Assembly (NCBI GenBank): GCA_964019165.1
Contig: OZ025274.1
Location: forward strand, 5,603,868-5,667,867
DNA from: Mastigias papua
Lineage: Eukaryota > Cnidaria > Scyphozoa > Rhizostomeae > Mastigiidae
Length of the DNA stretch: 64,000 nucleotides
Reading direction: 5' to 3'
The notes below the pieces were generated by a model. It was not told where the DNA came from and did no database searches. It worked only from the letters and a program-made list of their open reading frames with translations. Each line of letters begins with the position of its first letter. Position 1 is the first letter of the stretch. Below, one piece after another: positions 23,448 through 32,700 of this stretch. A program made the position numbers and the translations under genes.

Positions 23448-25283
23448 ATGTCTGCTCGTGAATCTATGCTGGAGAATGATCGGAAGATGTCCCGGTTTGA
23501 TTGGTTTCGGAAGACGAAGCACACACTCCGCCGTCGTTGCACACAGTATGGCCTACCAGCTACTGGGAAGAAGGCAGATTTGATTGATCGTTTATGCAAC
23601 CATACGCACCCGTCAAGCAATCCGTCAGAAGACCTGCCAAGAACTCACCCTGATGCCTCCTCATCTGATGACGACGATTTACCTTTGTCATTTGGAAAAA
23701 GAAAGCAAGGTCAACCGTCATCGTCTCAAGGCGCCATTACCCTGGAAGCTATTCGGACCATCATCCAGGAGGAGTTGGTAGCAAAAAATCCACCCATTAG
23801 CCAAGCAGCAAGGGAAGAAGAGCCACTATCTCCCACTTCGATTATTTCAGCTCAGGTAGTCTCAAGCGGTCACCTAGCTCCACAAGACCAGCATCAGTCA
23901 AATCAAGGTTTGTTGCACAATATTAATTATTCTAACAAACCTTCTCTTTTGCCATCGTTGTCTGCCAAACTTATAAATGATATCAAGAATCTTCAATTCA
24001 TCGATTTCAACCAACTCCTGTCCAGCGCGCTCTCCGAACCTACTCCTAACACTAACATGTTCTTTGAAGTTAACGAGTCCCCCGTCGGATCGCAAATTCT
24101 AACTTTACAGCCATCTAAAACCCATAGGAGGAGGATGATTAATACTGCAACTATGTGGCTGGAAGCATGGAATACATACTTACGTACTATGGCACATTTT
24201 CATCCAGCCTTAATCCCTGATTTACTAATCTATCAGGACTTTATCTGTTCCTTACAACGTTCCTACCCTGTTCACTGCTGGCTGCGCTATGATACAGCTT
24301 TCCGCCTACGCACTGCTTTAGATAAAACTACTGCATGGTCTAGTATCGATGAACAAGCCTTCAACAAATACGTCCGCTGTTCTGTGTTCCAAAACAAGAT
24401 TGTTTGTTTTATTTGCGGCTCTGAAAACCATCTCGCTAATGCCTGTTCTCAACGGTCTTTTCGTCCGAAACAAGCCTCAACATTCCCTAACAGATCCCAA
24501 ATCCGAAACCATCAGCCCCCCCCCGAGTATGCTGGTACTTCAATGACCCAAACGCAAAATGCGTCAACCCTGATTGCCGTTTCCCTCACCGATGCGAATC
24601 GTGCACAGGAAACCACCCCCGCTACCAATGCATCAGCACTTCTAAATCTGTTCAACCCTTTGCCAGATCTATCGCCTACCCCGATAAACATTAACAGCCT
24701 ATCCCTTGAACTATCTAACTATCCGTCGCATTTAAAAAACAGTTTATTACAGTCTTTAACGCTTGGCTTTGACATAGGTTATAGGGGTCCGCAGTTTTCA
24801 TTCTACTGCAAGAATTTAAAATCAGCTTCGCAATATCCCGCACCTCTTTGCGCCAATATCGCCTCGGAGTTAAAAGAAAAACGCATTGCTGGTCCATTTT
24901 CAGTTCCACCATTACCTAATTTCCGTACTTCGCCTATCGGCATCGTTCCAAAAAAGGATTCTAACAAATTTCGAACTATTACAAACTTATCATCGCCGGA
25001 TGGGTCATCAATTAATGACTTCATTCCCGCTTCAGAGGCTAGTGTTCATTTTAACCATTTTGACGACGCCGTAAACATTGTTGCTAAATTGGGTCCAGGC
25101 GCCCTAATGGCTAAACTAGACGTGAAAAGTGCCTTTAGAATTTGCCCGGTACGAAAACATGACTGGAATCTTCTCGGTTTTTCATTCATGAATTTTTCTT
25201 TGTGGATTTATGTCTTCCATTCGGCCTTCGTTCTTCCGTCAATAGGTTTTCTCAACTCGCAGATGCGGTCCTTTGGATTTTAA
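23448..25283 (+). CDS. Gag fused to the N-terminal half of reverse transcriptase (frame broken)
   Basis: I take the ATG at 23,448, the first in frame after A1; the frame is open from at least 23,400. Numbering from base 23,400: residues 40-67 contain GLPATGKKADLIDRL, typical of SAP DNA-binding motifs; 250-330 hold a conserved Ngaro-type Gag core (WLEAW...WLRYDTAFRLR); C336-x2-C339-x4-H344-x4-C349 is a CCHC zinc knuckle. RT begins near 480, with SPIGIVPKK..KFRTITNLS at about 511-531 and the first catalytic aspartate D574 in AKLDVKSAF. Gag would package the RNA, and RT copies it into DNA. At about base 25,196 the RT alignment leaves this frame, and the last 28 or so codons to the TAA are out-of-frame readthrough. 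Gag and RT share one frame without a stop, so a polyprotein is implied. Confidence 0.85.
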   Translation: MSARESMLENDRKMSRFDWFRKTKHTLRRRCTQYGLPATGKKADLIDRLCNHTHPSSNPSEDLPRTHPDASSSDDDDLPLSFGKRKQGQPSSSQGAITLEAIRTIIQEELVAKNPPISQAAREEEPLSPTSIISAQVVSSGHLAPQDQHQSNQGLLHNINYSNKPSLLPSLSAKLINDIKNLQFIDFNQLLSSALSEPTPNTNMFFEVNESPVGSQILTLQPSKTHRRRMINTATMWLEAWNTYLRTMAHFHPALIPDLLIYQDFICSLQRSYPVHCWLRYDTAFRLRTALDKTTAWSSIDEQAFNKYVRCSVFQNKIVCFICGSENHLANACSQRSFRPKQASTFPNRSQIRNHQPPPEYAGTSMTQTQNASTLIAVSLTDANRAQETTPATNASALLNLFNPLPDLSPTPININSLSLELSNYPSHLKNSLLQSLTLGFDIGYRGPQFSFYCKNLKSASQYPAPLCANIASELKEKRIAGPFSVPPLPNFRTSPIGIVPKKDSNKFRTITNLSSPDGSSINDFIPASEASVHFNHFDDAVNIVAKLGPGALMAKLDVKSAFRICPVRKHDWNLLGFSFMNFSLWIYVFHSAFVLPSIGFLNSQMRSFGF

Positions 25284-26239
25284 AACACAACTACAACATA
25301 CATAATAGTACTAATTATTTAGACGATTACTTTTTCGCGGGCCCAGCTGATTCCCAGGTTTGTCACAAGAACCTTAATCTCGCTCTACACATTTTTACGA
25401 AACTCGGCATACCGCTAGCGCCCGAAAAAATTGTCACGCCGCGCTCCACTATAATCTATTTAGGTATAATAATCGACTCCGGCAAAATGGAACTGCGTCT
25501 ACCAGAAGATAAATTAGTTGATTTAATCTCCCTTCTCACATCTTTTCGCGTGAAAAGAACAATTACCAAACGGGAATTATTATCGTTAATAGGCAAACTA
25601 TCCTTCGCTTCCAAGATTATTCCGTCCGGTAGAACTTTTATCCGCCGCCTAATAGATTTATCAACAACAGTCCATAAACTATCGCATCATGTTACTCTAA
25701 ATGCCAGCGCTAGAGAGGATATCAACTGGTGGTTACTTTTCTTACCTTCTTGGAATGGGACTCAAAAAATCCTAGATCCGCAGGTAACGCTTTCGCCCGA
25801 TCTCCTCCTATACACTGATGCATCCGGTCAATCCGGATTTGGTATTTACTTTAAGGGACGCTGGATTTCAAAGACGTGGCCCTCCAACTTCTCTCATCGT
25901 TCAATCCAATGGAAAGAACTATTTCCCATCTATTTAGCATGCTTCATATGGGCTACAGAGTTTAGTAACAAACGTCTATTATTTCATTGTGATAACTTAG
26001 CTGTTACCAATATTTGGAATTCTGGAACTTCTAAATGCCCCAAAATTATGTCTTTGGTTCGTAAACTATTCTTCATCGCTGCTAAACATAACTTTACCAT
26101 AAACATAAAACACATACCGGGAACTGATAACTCAATTGCTGATGCCTTGTCTCGCTTGCAGATGGACAGATTTCGTCAACTTGCTCCAACCGCTTCCCCA
26201 ACCGAAACAACAATTCCTCTGCAAGCTTGGAATGTCTAA
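25163..26239 (+). CDS. C-terminal reverse transcriptase and RNase H
   Basis: This frame is -1 relative to the upstream Gag-RT frame. It opens after a stop at 25,160, but RT similarity starts only near 25,196. Numbering from the GTG at 25,202: PFGLRSS at 6-12 is the RT segment before the active site, Y39-L-D-D42 is the catalytic box (25,316-25,327), and YLGIIID at 86-92 follows. RNase H has its acidic set D206 (YTDAS), E239 (WKEL), D264 (HCDN) and D314 (IADALSR). The proteins copy the element RNA and remove the template strand. No ATG lies where one is needed, so the frame must be a continuation of the upstream ORF after a lost base or a -1 frameshift. The end overlaps the recombinase frame by 97 bases. 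Confidence 0.87.
   Translation: MESSRFFIHEFFFVDLCLPFGLRSSVNRFSQLADAVLWILKHNYNIHNSTNYLDDYFFAGPADSQVCHKNLNLALHIFTKLGIPLAPEKIVTPRSTIIYLGIIIDSGKMELRLPEDKLVDLISLLTSFRVKRTITKRELLSLIGKLSFASKIIPSGRTFIRRLIDLSTTVHKLSHHVTLNASAREDINWWLLFLPSWNGTQKILDPQVTLSPDLLLYTDASGQSGFGIYFKGRWISKTWPSNFSHRSIQWKELFPIYLACFIWATEFSNKRLLFHCDNLAVTNIWNSGTSKCPKIMSLVRKLFFIAAKHNFTINIKHIPGTDNSIADALSRLQMDRFRQLAPTASPTETTIPLQAWNV
25193..25201 (+). other. Frame break in reverse transcriptase at a T run
   Basis: Five T residues at 25,193-25,197 lie exactly where RT similarity passes from the Gag-RT frame to the -1 frame. Loss of one T would explain the break. The local bases do not fit the X-XXY-YYZ pattern of programmed -1 frameshift sites in the reading frame used. 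Confidence 0.7.
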
Positions 26240-27165
26240 GAAGTGAGCTCGATTACCTCCAATCTCAAGCCATCTCCGCCAGCTCTCGGAAAACGTATCT
26301 CCACGGGCAAACAATTTACTTTGATTTCTGCGGCAAATTCAAATTAACTCCATATCCACTGTCGGAATACAACCTACGGTTATTTGCAACGTTTCTCTCG
26401 CGATCGCTTAGTTATGCCACGATATCAACATACCTGTCTTCACTTCGTTTGCAGCATATCGAACTCGGCTTCCGGCCTACGCCGGAAATGCCCCTTTTGC
26501 GATTACTTTTAAAAGGAATAAAACGTCATAAAGGCGCTCACTCGCATCCCAAGCGCAAACCGATTACACTACCGTTACTTAAAGCACTAAAGTCCGCGCT
26601 TCGCCTTTCATCCTTTTCCGCACACGATCAAGTAATGCTATGGGCCGCTTTCACAACTGCTTTCTTCGGCTTCCTACGTGCTTCCGAGTTCTGCTCGGCC
26701 TATCAATCCACTTTCAATCCAACAACAACTCTTCTGGTTCGGGATGTAGCATTGTCGTCGGATGTTGCTGTCCTGTCAATCAAAGCGTCAAAAGCCGATC
26801 AATTCAGACGAGGCTGTGAGGTGAGACTCGCAAAGTCCGGCAAATCGGTGTGTCCTTTTCGTTCTTTACATCGTCACCTATCCCAGTGCAACGACCGGAA
26901 CCGTCCGTTATTTCAATTTTCCTATGGTAGATATTTGACAAGACAAATCTTTTCGGATATAGTCAAATCGCTCCTACCGTCGTCATGTGATAAGTCCGAA
27001 TACTCTTCCCATAGTTTTCGAATTGGTGCAGCTACAGCCGCCGCTGACAAACACGCACCAGCCTGGCTGATCAAAGCCCTTGGCCGCTGGTCCAGCAACT
27101 GCTATGAACAGTATATTCGCGTCAATACCAAACAAATAGACAAAGTTTCAGCCTTAATTGCTTAA
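26143..27165 (+). CDS. Tyrosine recombinase (YR) of the retrotransposon
   Basis: The frame is open from 26,143, overlapping the RNase H frame in -1. Recombinase similarity begins near 26,240. Numbering from the TTG at 26,227 (312 residues): an N-terminal helical core-binding region lies at about 10-110. The catalytic domain has R151 (FGFLRASEF), a lysine in SIKASKAD (K186 or K189), H262 and R265 (HSFRIG), W288 (GRW) and the probable nucleophile Y296 (YEQYIR). It would join the circular DNA copy to the target by strand exchange. The first in-frame ATG is codon 88 (base 26,488), too late for an intact protein. Translation therefore needs a -1 shift from the RNase H frame or a non-ATG start. No classic slippery heptamer was found in the overlap. 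The 135 bp between stop and B1 hold nothing recognisable. Confidence 0.88.
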   Translation, partial: CLVSLADGQISSTCSNRFPNRNNNSSASLECLRSELDYLQSQAISASSRKTYLHGQTIYFDFCGKFKLTPYPLSEYNLRLFATFLSRSLSYATISTYLSSLRLQHIELGFRPTPEMPLLRLLLKGIKRHKGAHSHPKRKPITLPLLKALKSALRLSSFSAHDQVMLWAAFTTAFFGFLRASEFCSAYQSTFNPTTTLLVRDVALSSDVAVLSIKASKADQFRRGCEVRLAKSGKSVCPFRSLHRHLSQCNDRNRPLFQFSYGRYLTRQIFSDIVKSLLPSSCDKSEYSSHSFRIGAATAAADKHAPAWLIKALGRWSSNCYEQYIRVNTKQIDKVSALIA

Positions 27166-27300
27166 GTCTAGTATTTGACCTTAATTTCCGTCAATATCCA
27201 CACTCCCTGGTTTGTGAGGGCAAGTGCCCCTTCCCCCGTTGGCTCTTCCCCTTCAATAGCCTACAAATCTACGTTTGGGTGGCAGTTTGGGCGTATCTTG

Positions 27301-27595
27301 GCGGGAGGTTGCCATTCCTAATCATGGCAACAGAACTATACATTTATTTACAAACATTGAACTTCCTATCAGGGCGTAAATATCATTATTCGCCCCATAG
27401 TATTTGCATTTATTTGTCACCTACAGTTCTTACATTCCTATTATGTTTACGTATTACTTGTGGTTGATATACGATACATACGATACGACCCAGATACTGC
27501 CAACCCAGTGCTTTTAACTGTCTTTAGTCTGAGTGCTCTTCATTTATATTCTCCACTCGTAGACTCACGTCTAAGCGGGAGCTCAAAGGCGTTAA
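27301..27595 (+). repeat. Split direct repeat B1
   Basis: These 295 bp, GCGGGAGGTTGCC to GGCGTTAA, match B2 (29,462-29,756) at all but one position (G versus C in the ACTCACGTCTAAG block). B1 runs directly into A2, sharing the AA at 27,594-27,595. Together they preserve the junction of the circular intermediate. Confidence 0.93.
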
Positions 27596-27777
27596 TGGGA
27601 CATTTACCGCGTAAATGTCCTTTAACGACGTAAGCGACACGCCCATGGTTACTTTTCGCCCCAGCTCCCTAGTTTAGTCACGTGCCCAAAACCACGTTTT
27701 ATCAGATTTTACTAGCATTAGTTTCTCCCCATTGCTCACGAGCCTAGCTACAGAACGGTCATAGAAAAGATTTTCCT
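27594..27777 (+). repeat. Split direct repeat A2
   Basis: It is identical to A1 over 184 bp, including the hairpin (27,598-27,620). Both repeats end at the same base: A1 is followed by TGCCAC and A2 by CCCTCC. Confidence 0.93.
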
Positions 27778-28067
27778 CCCTCCCTACCCACCCTTATTCT
27801 AGGTTGGTCGTATCGTTCTATTAACTCTTGTCTGGCACTTATTTGACTTCTCCTAAGTCAATCCTAGTATAGTAATCTCTGCTATTAATATCCTCATATA
27901 TCCCTTATGATGTAAAATAAAAACCATCGTTTGTTTTTCCACCTTTTATTGGAAATACCTTGACGCTTATGTTGTGTCTATTTATGAACGTTTATGCCTT
28001 CGCACTTCTTGGAATGGTGCAACCTGCACCAGATAGCAGAACTACCTCTAACCTTTGGCATTGAGGT
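27778..28067 (+). terminator. Candidate polyadenylation region after A2
   Basis: AATAAA lies at 27,916-27,921, followed by a T/G-rich stretch (CGTTTGTTTTTCC), the usual arrangement of a eukaryotic 3' end signal. It could end the element's transcript after B1-A2. The remaining bases to 28,067 show only faint relics of the minisatellite that follows. Confidence 0.4.
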
Positions 28068-29303
28068 TATGTGATTGCGGAAGTAGTCCACGTTTTCGGC
28101 ATCGCCAAGGTATGATAAAGAACGTTATCGAGGTTTGTGCCATGATTATACTCGATTGAGGAAGTCCTCGACTAGTTTTCACAATGCTTATATGTGATCG
28201 AGAAAGTTCTCGAAGTTTATGCCATGTTTATATATGATCGAGGAAGTCCTCGAAGTTCTATACAATGCTTATATATGATCGAGAAAGTTCTCGAAGTTTA
28301 TGCCATGTTTATATAGGATCGAGGAAGTCCTCGAAGTTTTTATGCAATGCTTATATATGATAGAGAAAGTTCTCGAAGTTTATGCCATGTTTATATATGA
28401 TCGAGGAAGTCCTCGAAATTCTATACAATGCTTCTATATGATCGAGAAAGTTCTCGAAGTTTATGCCATGTTTATATATGATCGAGGAAGTCCTCGAAGT
28501 TTTATGCAATGCTTACACATGATCGAGAAAGTTCTCGAAGTTTATGCCGTGTTTATATACAATCGAGGAAGTCCTCGAAGTTTTATGCAATGCTTATATA
28601 TGATCGAGAAAGTTCTCGAAGTTTATGCCATGTTTATATATGATCGAGGAAGTCCTCGAAGTGCTATACAATGCTTCTATATGATCGAGAAAGTTCTCGA
28701 AGTTTATGCTATGTTTATATATGATCGAGGAAGTCCTCGAAATTCTATACAATGCTTCTATATGATCGAGAAAGTTCTCGAAGTTTTTGCCATGTTTATA
28801 TAGGATCGAGGAAGTCCTCGAAGTTTTATGCAATGCTTAGATATGATCGAGAAAGTTCTCGAAGTTTATGCCATGTTTATATATGATCGAGGAAGTCCTC
28901 GAAGTTCTATACAATGCTTCTATATGATCGAGAAAGTTCTCGAAGTTTATGCCATGTTTATACTTGATCGAGGAAGTCCTCGAAGTTCTATACAATGCTT
29001 CTATATGATCGAGAAAGTTCTCGAAGTTTATGCCGTGTTTATATACAATCAAGGAAGTCCTCTAAGTTTTATGCAATGCTTATATATGATCGAGAAAGTT
29101 CTCGAAGTTTATGCCATGTTATATCTGATCGAGGTAGTCATAACAGTTTTATGCAACGCTTTATATGCTTGAGAAAGTTCTCCATGTGTTCGAGAAAGTC
29201 CTCAAAATTTATGCTATGCTATTGGTAAGCGTGGAAGTTCCCGACGTTTTAGGCAATGTTTAGACATGATCGAGGAAGTCCTCGACGTTTTCTCCAATGC
29301 TGA
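28068..29303. repeat. 81-bp minisatellite of paired hairpin units
   Basis: About 13-14 units of 81 bp (82 once, by an extra T near 28,340) lie between A2 and B2. The core is about 28,150-29,125, with decayed copies on both sides. Each unit has two half-units of about 40 bp. One carries TCGAGGAAGTCCTCGA and the other TCGAGAAAGTTCTCGA, both perfect inverted repeats separated by AT-rich linkers ending in TATATATGA. Because 81 is a multiple of three, long periodic open frames arise (28,300-28,803 and 28,828-29,172 plus; 28,594-28,833 and 28,837-29,052 minus). They have no other sign of coding. Confidence 0.93.
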
Positions 29304-29461
29304 CATCCATTGACATAGTTCTCTATTGTCTTTTATACATTCTACGAACCACGGCCCACAATCTGCGGAGATGTCTTATCTTCCACCGACTGTCACCTCA
29401 TGGCTCATCAAGGAACCAAATGCCATCAAGCAAGTGCACAAATCATAGGGCCTGGCCAAGA
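29304..29461. other. Unique spacer between minisatellite and B2
   Basis: No repeat, open frame or motif is evident in these 158 bp. Confidence 0.4.
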
Positions 29462-29756
29462 GCGGGAGGTTGCCATTCCTAATCATGGCAACAGAACTAT
29501 ACATTTATTTACAAACATTGAACTTCCTATCAGGGCGTAAATATCATTATTCGCCCCATAGTATTTGCATTTATTTGTCACCTACAGTTCTTACATTCCT
29601 ATTATGTTTACGTATTACTTGTGGTTGATATACGATACATACGATACGACCCAGATACTGCCAACCCAGTGCTTTTAACTGTCTTTAGTCTGAGTGCTCT
29701 TCATTTATATTCTCCACTCGTAGACTCACCTCTAAGCGGGAGCTCAAAGGCGTTAA
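29462..29756 (+). repeat. Split direct repeat B2 (right end of the retrotransposon)
   Basis: It matches B1 at 294 of 295 positions and ends GGCGTTAA, the AA being shared with the target. Satellite resumes at once with AGTAAGGCTATAGCC. Confidence 0.93.
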
Positions 29757-32700
29757 AGTAAGGCTATAGCCTTGGTATTTTGGTGAAAAATGACCAAATT
29801 TGAAATTCATTCAGTTTGATTGCAGATTGAAAAGTGATGAAAATGAGCGATGTTTGGCCAAAGAGTAAGGCTATAGCCTTGGTATTTTGGTGAAAAATGA
29901 CCAAATTTAAAATTGATTGATTTTCATTGCAGATTGAAAAGTGATGAAAATGAGCGATGTTTGGCCAAACAGTAAGGCTATAGCCTTGGAATTTTGGTGA
30001 AAAATGACCAAATTTGAAAATCATTCAGTTTGATTGCAGATTGAAAAGTGATGACAATGAGCGATGTTTGGCCAAAAAGTAAGGCTATAGCCTTGGTATT
30101 TTGGTGACAAATGACCAAATTTGAAATTGATTGATTTTGATTGCAGATTGAAAAGTGATGAAAATCAGCGATGTTTGGCCAAAAAGTAAGGCTATAGCCT
30201 TGGTATTTTGGTGAAAAATGACCAAATTTGAAATTGATTGATTTTGATTGCAGATTGAAAAGTGATGAAAATGAGCGATGTTTGGCCAAAAAGTAAGGCT
30301 ATAGCCTTGGTATATTGGTGAAAAATGACCAAATTTGAAATTGATTCATTTTGATTGCAGATTGAAAAGTGATGAACATGAGCGATGTTTGGCCAAAAAG
30401 TAAGGCTATAGCCTTGGTATTTTGGTGAAAAATGACCAAATTTGAAATTCATTCATTTTGATTGCAGATTGAAAAGTGATGAAAATGTGCGATGTTTGGC
30501 CAGAAAGTAAGGCTATAGCCTTGGTATTTTGGTGAAAAATGACCAAATTTGAAATTGATTGATTTTGATTGCAGATTGAAAAGTGATGAAAATGAGCGAT
30601 GTTTGGCCAAAAAGTAAGGCTATAGCCTTGGTATTTTGGTGAAAAATGACCAAATTTGAAATTGATTCATTTTGATTGCTGATTGAAAAGTGATGAAAAT
30701 GAGCGATGTTTGGCCAAAAAGTAAGGCTATAGCCTTGGTATTTTGGTGAAAAATGACCAAATTTGAAATTCATTGATTTTGATTGCAGATTGAAAAGTGA
30801 TGAAAATTAGCGATGTTTGGCCAAAAAGTAAGGCTATAGCCTTGGTATTTTGGTGAAAAATGACCAAATTTGAAATTCATTCATTTTGATTGCAGATTGA
30901 GGAGTGATGAAAATGTGCGAGTTTTGGCGAAAAAGTAAGGCTATAGCCTTGGTATTTTGGTGAAAAATGACCAAATTTGAAATTCAGTCAGTTTGACTGC
31001 AGATTGAAAAGTGATGAAAATGAGCGATGTTTGGCCAAAAAGTAAGGCTATAGCCTTGGTATTTTGGTGAAAAATGACCAAATTTGAAATTGATTGATTT
31101 TGATTGCAGATTGAAAAGTGATGAAAATGAGCGATGTTTGGCCAAAAAGTAAGGCTATAGCCTTGGTATTTTGGTGAAAAATGACCAAATTTGAAATTGA
31201 TTCATTTTGATTGCAGATTGAAAAGTGATGAAAATGAGCGATGTTTGGCCAAACAGTAAGGCTATAGCCTTGGTATTTTGGTGAAAAATGACCAAATTTG
31301 AAATTGATTGATTTTGATTGCAGATTGAAAAGTGATGAAAATGTGCGATTTTTGGCGAAAAAGTAAGGCTATAGCCTTGGTATTTTGGTGAAAAATGACC
31401 AAATTTGAAATTCATTCAGTTTGATTGCAGGTTGAAAAGTGATGAAAATGAGCGATGTTTGGCCAAAAAGTAAGGCTATAGCCTTGGTATTTTGGTGAAA
31501 AATGACCAAATTTGAAATTGATTGATTTTCATTGCAGATTGAAAAGTGATGAAAATGAGCGATGTTTGGCCAAAAAGTAAGGCTATAGCCTTGGTATTTT
31601 GGTGAAAAATGACCAAATTTGAAATTGATTCATTTTGATTGCAGATTGAAAAGTGATGAAAATGAGCGATTTTTGGCCAAAAAGTAAGGCTATAGCCTTG
31701 GTATTTTGGTGAAAAATGACCAAATTTGAAATTGATTGATTTTGATTGCAGATTGAAAAGTGATGAAAATCAGCGATTTTTGGCCAAAAAGTAAGGCTAT
31801 AGCCTTGGAATTTTGGTGAAAAATGACCAAATTTGAAATTGATTCATTTTGATTGCAGATTGAAAAGTGATGAAAATGAGCGATGTTTGGCCAAAAAGTA
31901 AGGCTATAGCCTTGGTATTTTGGTGAAAAATGACCAAATTTGAAATTGATTGATTTTGATTGCAGATTGAAAAGTGATGAAAATCAGCGATTTTTGGCCA
32001 AAAAGTAAGGCTATAGCCTTGGTATTTTGGTGAAAAATGACCAAATTTGAAATTGATTGATTTTCATTGCAGATTGAAAAGTGATGAAAATGAGCGATTT
32101 TTGGCCAAAAAGTAAGGCTATAGCCTTGGTATTTTGGTGAAAAATGACCAAATTTGAAATTGATTGATTTTGATTGTAGATTGAAAAGTGATGAAAATCA
32201 GCGATTTTTGGCCAAAAAGTAAGGCTATAGCCTTGGTATTTTGGTGAAAAATGACCAAATTTGAAATTGATTGATTTTGATTGCAGATTGAAAAGTGATG
32301 AAAATGAGCGATGTTTGGCCAAAAAGTAAGGCTATAGCCTTGGTATATTGGTGAAAAATGACCAAATTTGAAATTGATTCATTTTGATTGCAGATTGAAA
32401 AGTGATGAAAATGAGCGATGTTTGGCCAAAAAGTAAGGCTATAGCCTTGGTATTTTGGTGAAAAATGACCAAATTTGAAATTGATTCATTTTGATTGCAG
32501 ATTGAAAAGTGATGAAAATCTGCGATTGTTGGCCAGAAAGTAAGGCTATAGCCTTGGTATTTTGGTGAAAAATGACCAAATTTGAAATTCATTGATTTTG
32601 ATTGCAGATTGAAAAGTGATGAAAATTAGCGATGTTTGGCCAAAAAGTAAGGCTATAGCCTTGGTATTTTGGTGAAAAATGACCAAATTTGAAAATCATT

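Larger units (their letters stand above)
23217..29756 (+). mobile_element. Ngaro/PAT-type tyrosine-recombinase retrotransposon with split direct repeats
   Basis: The element has the order A1 (23,217-23,400), Gag, RT, RNase H, tyrosine recombinase, B1 (27,301-27,595), A2 (27,594-27,777), an 81-bp minisatellite, and B2 (29,462-29,756). Split direct repeats A1-B1A2-B2 plus a tyrosine recombinase instead of an integrase define PAT- and Ngaro-like members of the DIRS order. No methyltransferase-like domain lies between RNase H and the recombinase, which favours Ngaro over DIRS/PAT. A1 and A2 are identical over 184 bp, and B1 and B2 differ at one of 295 bases. The B1-A2 junction (GTTAATGGG) gives the expected circle junction. 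Both ends meet satellite DNA with no target duplication, and removing 6,538 bp restores the 107-bp register. RT is frameshifted, so this copy is probably not autonomous unless the shift is a sequence error. Confidence 0.92.

Noticed and set aside
26143..26239. Programmed -1 frameshift site between RNase H and recombinase
   Set aside because: No X-XXY-YYZ heptamer in the reading frame was found in the overlap, so a programmed site cannot be claimed.
28300..29172. Periodic open frames of 167 and 114 codons over the minisatellite
   Set aside because: The unit is 81 bp (27 codons), so any stop-free frame stays open. Frames are open on both strands and the peptide is a pure echo of the DNA repeat.
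23211..29764. Target site duplication around the retrotransposon
   Set aside because: The A residues at both junctions are explained by the shared AA and the natural five-A run of the monomer. The 107-bp register shows that no base was duplicated.
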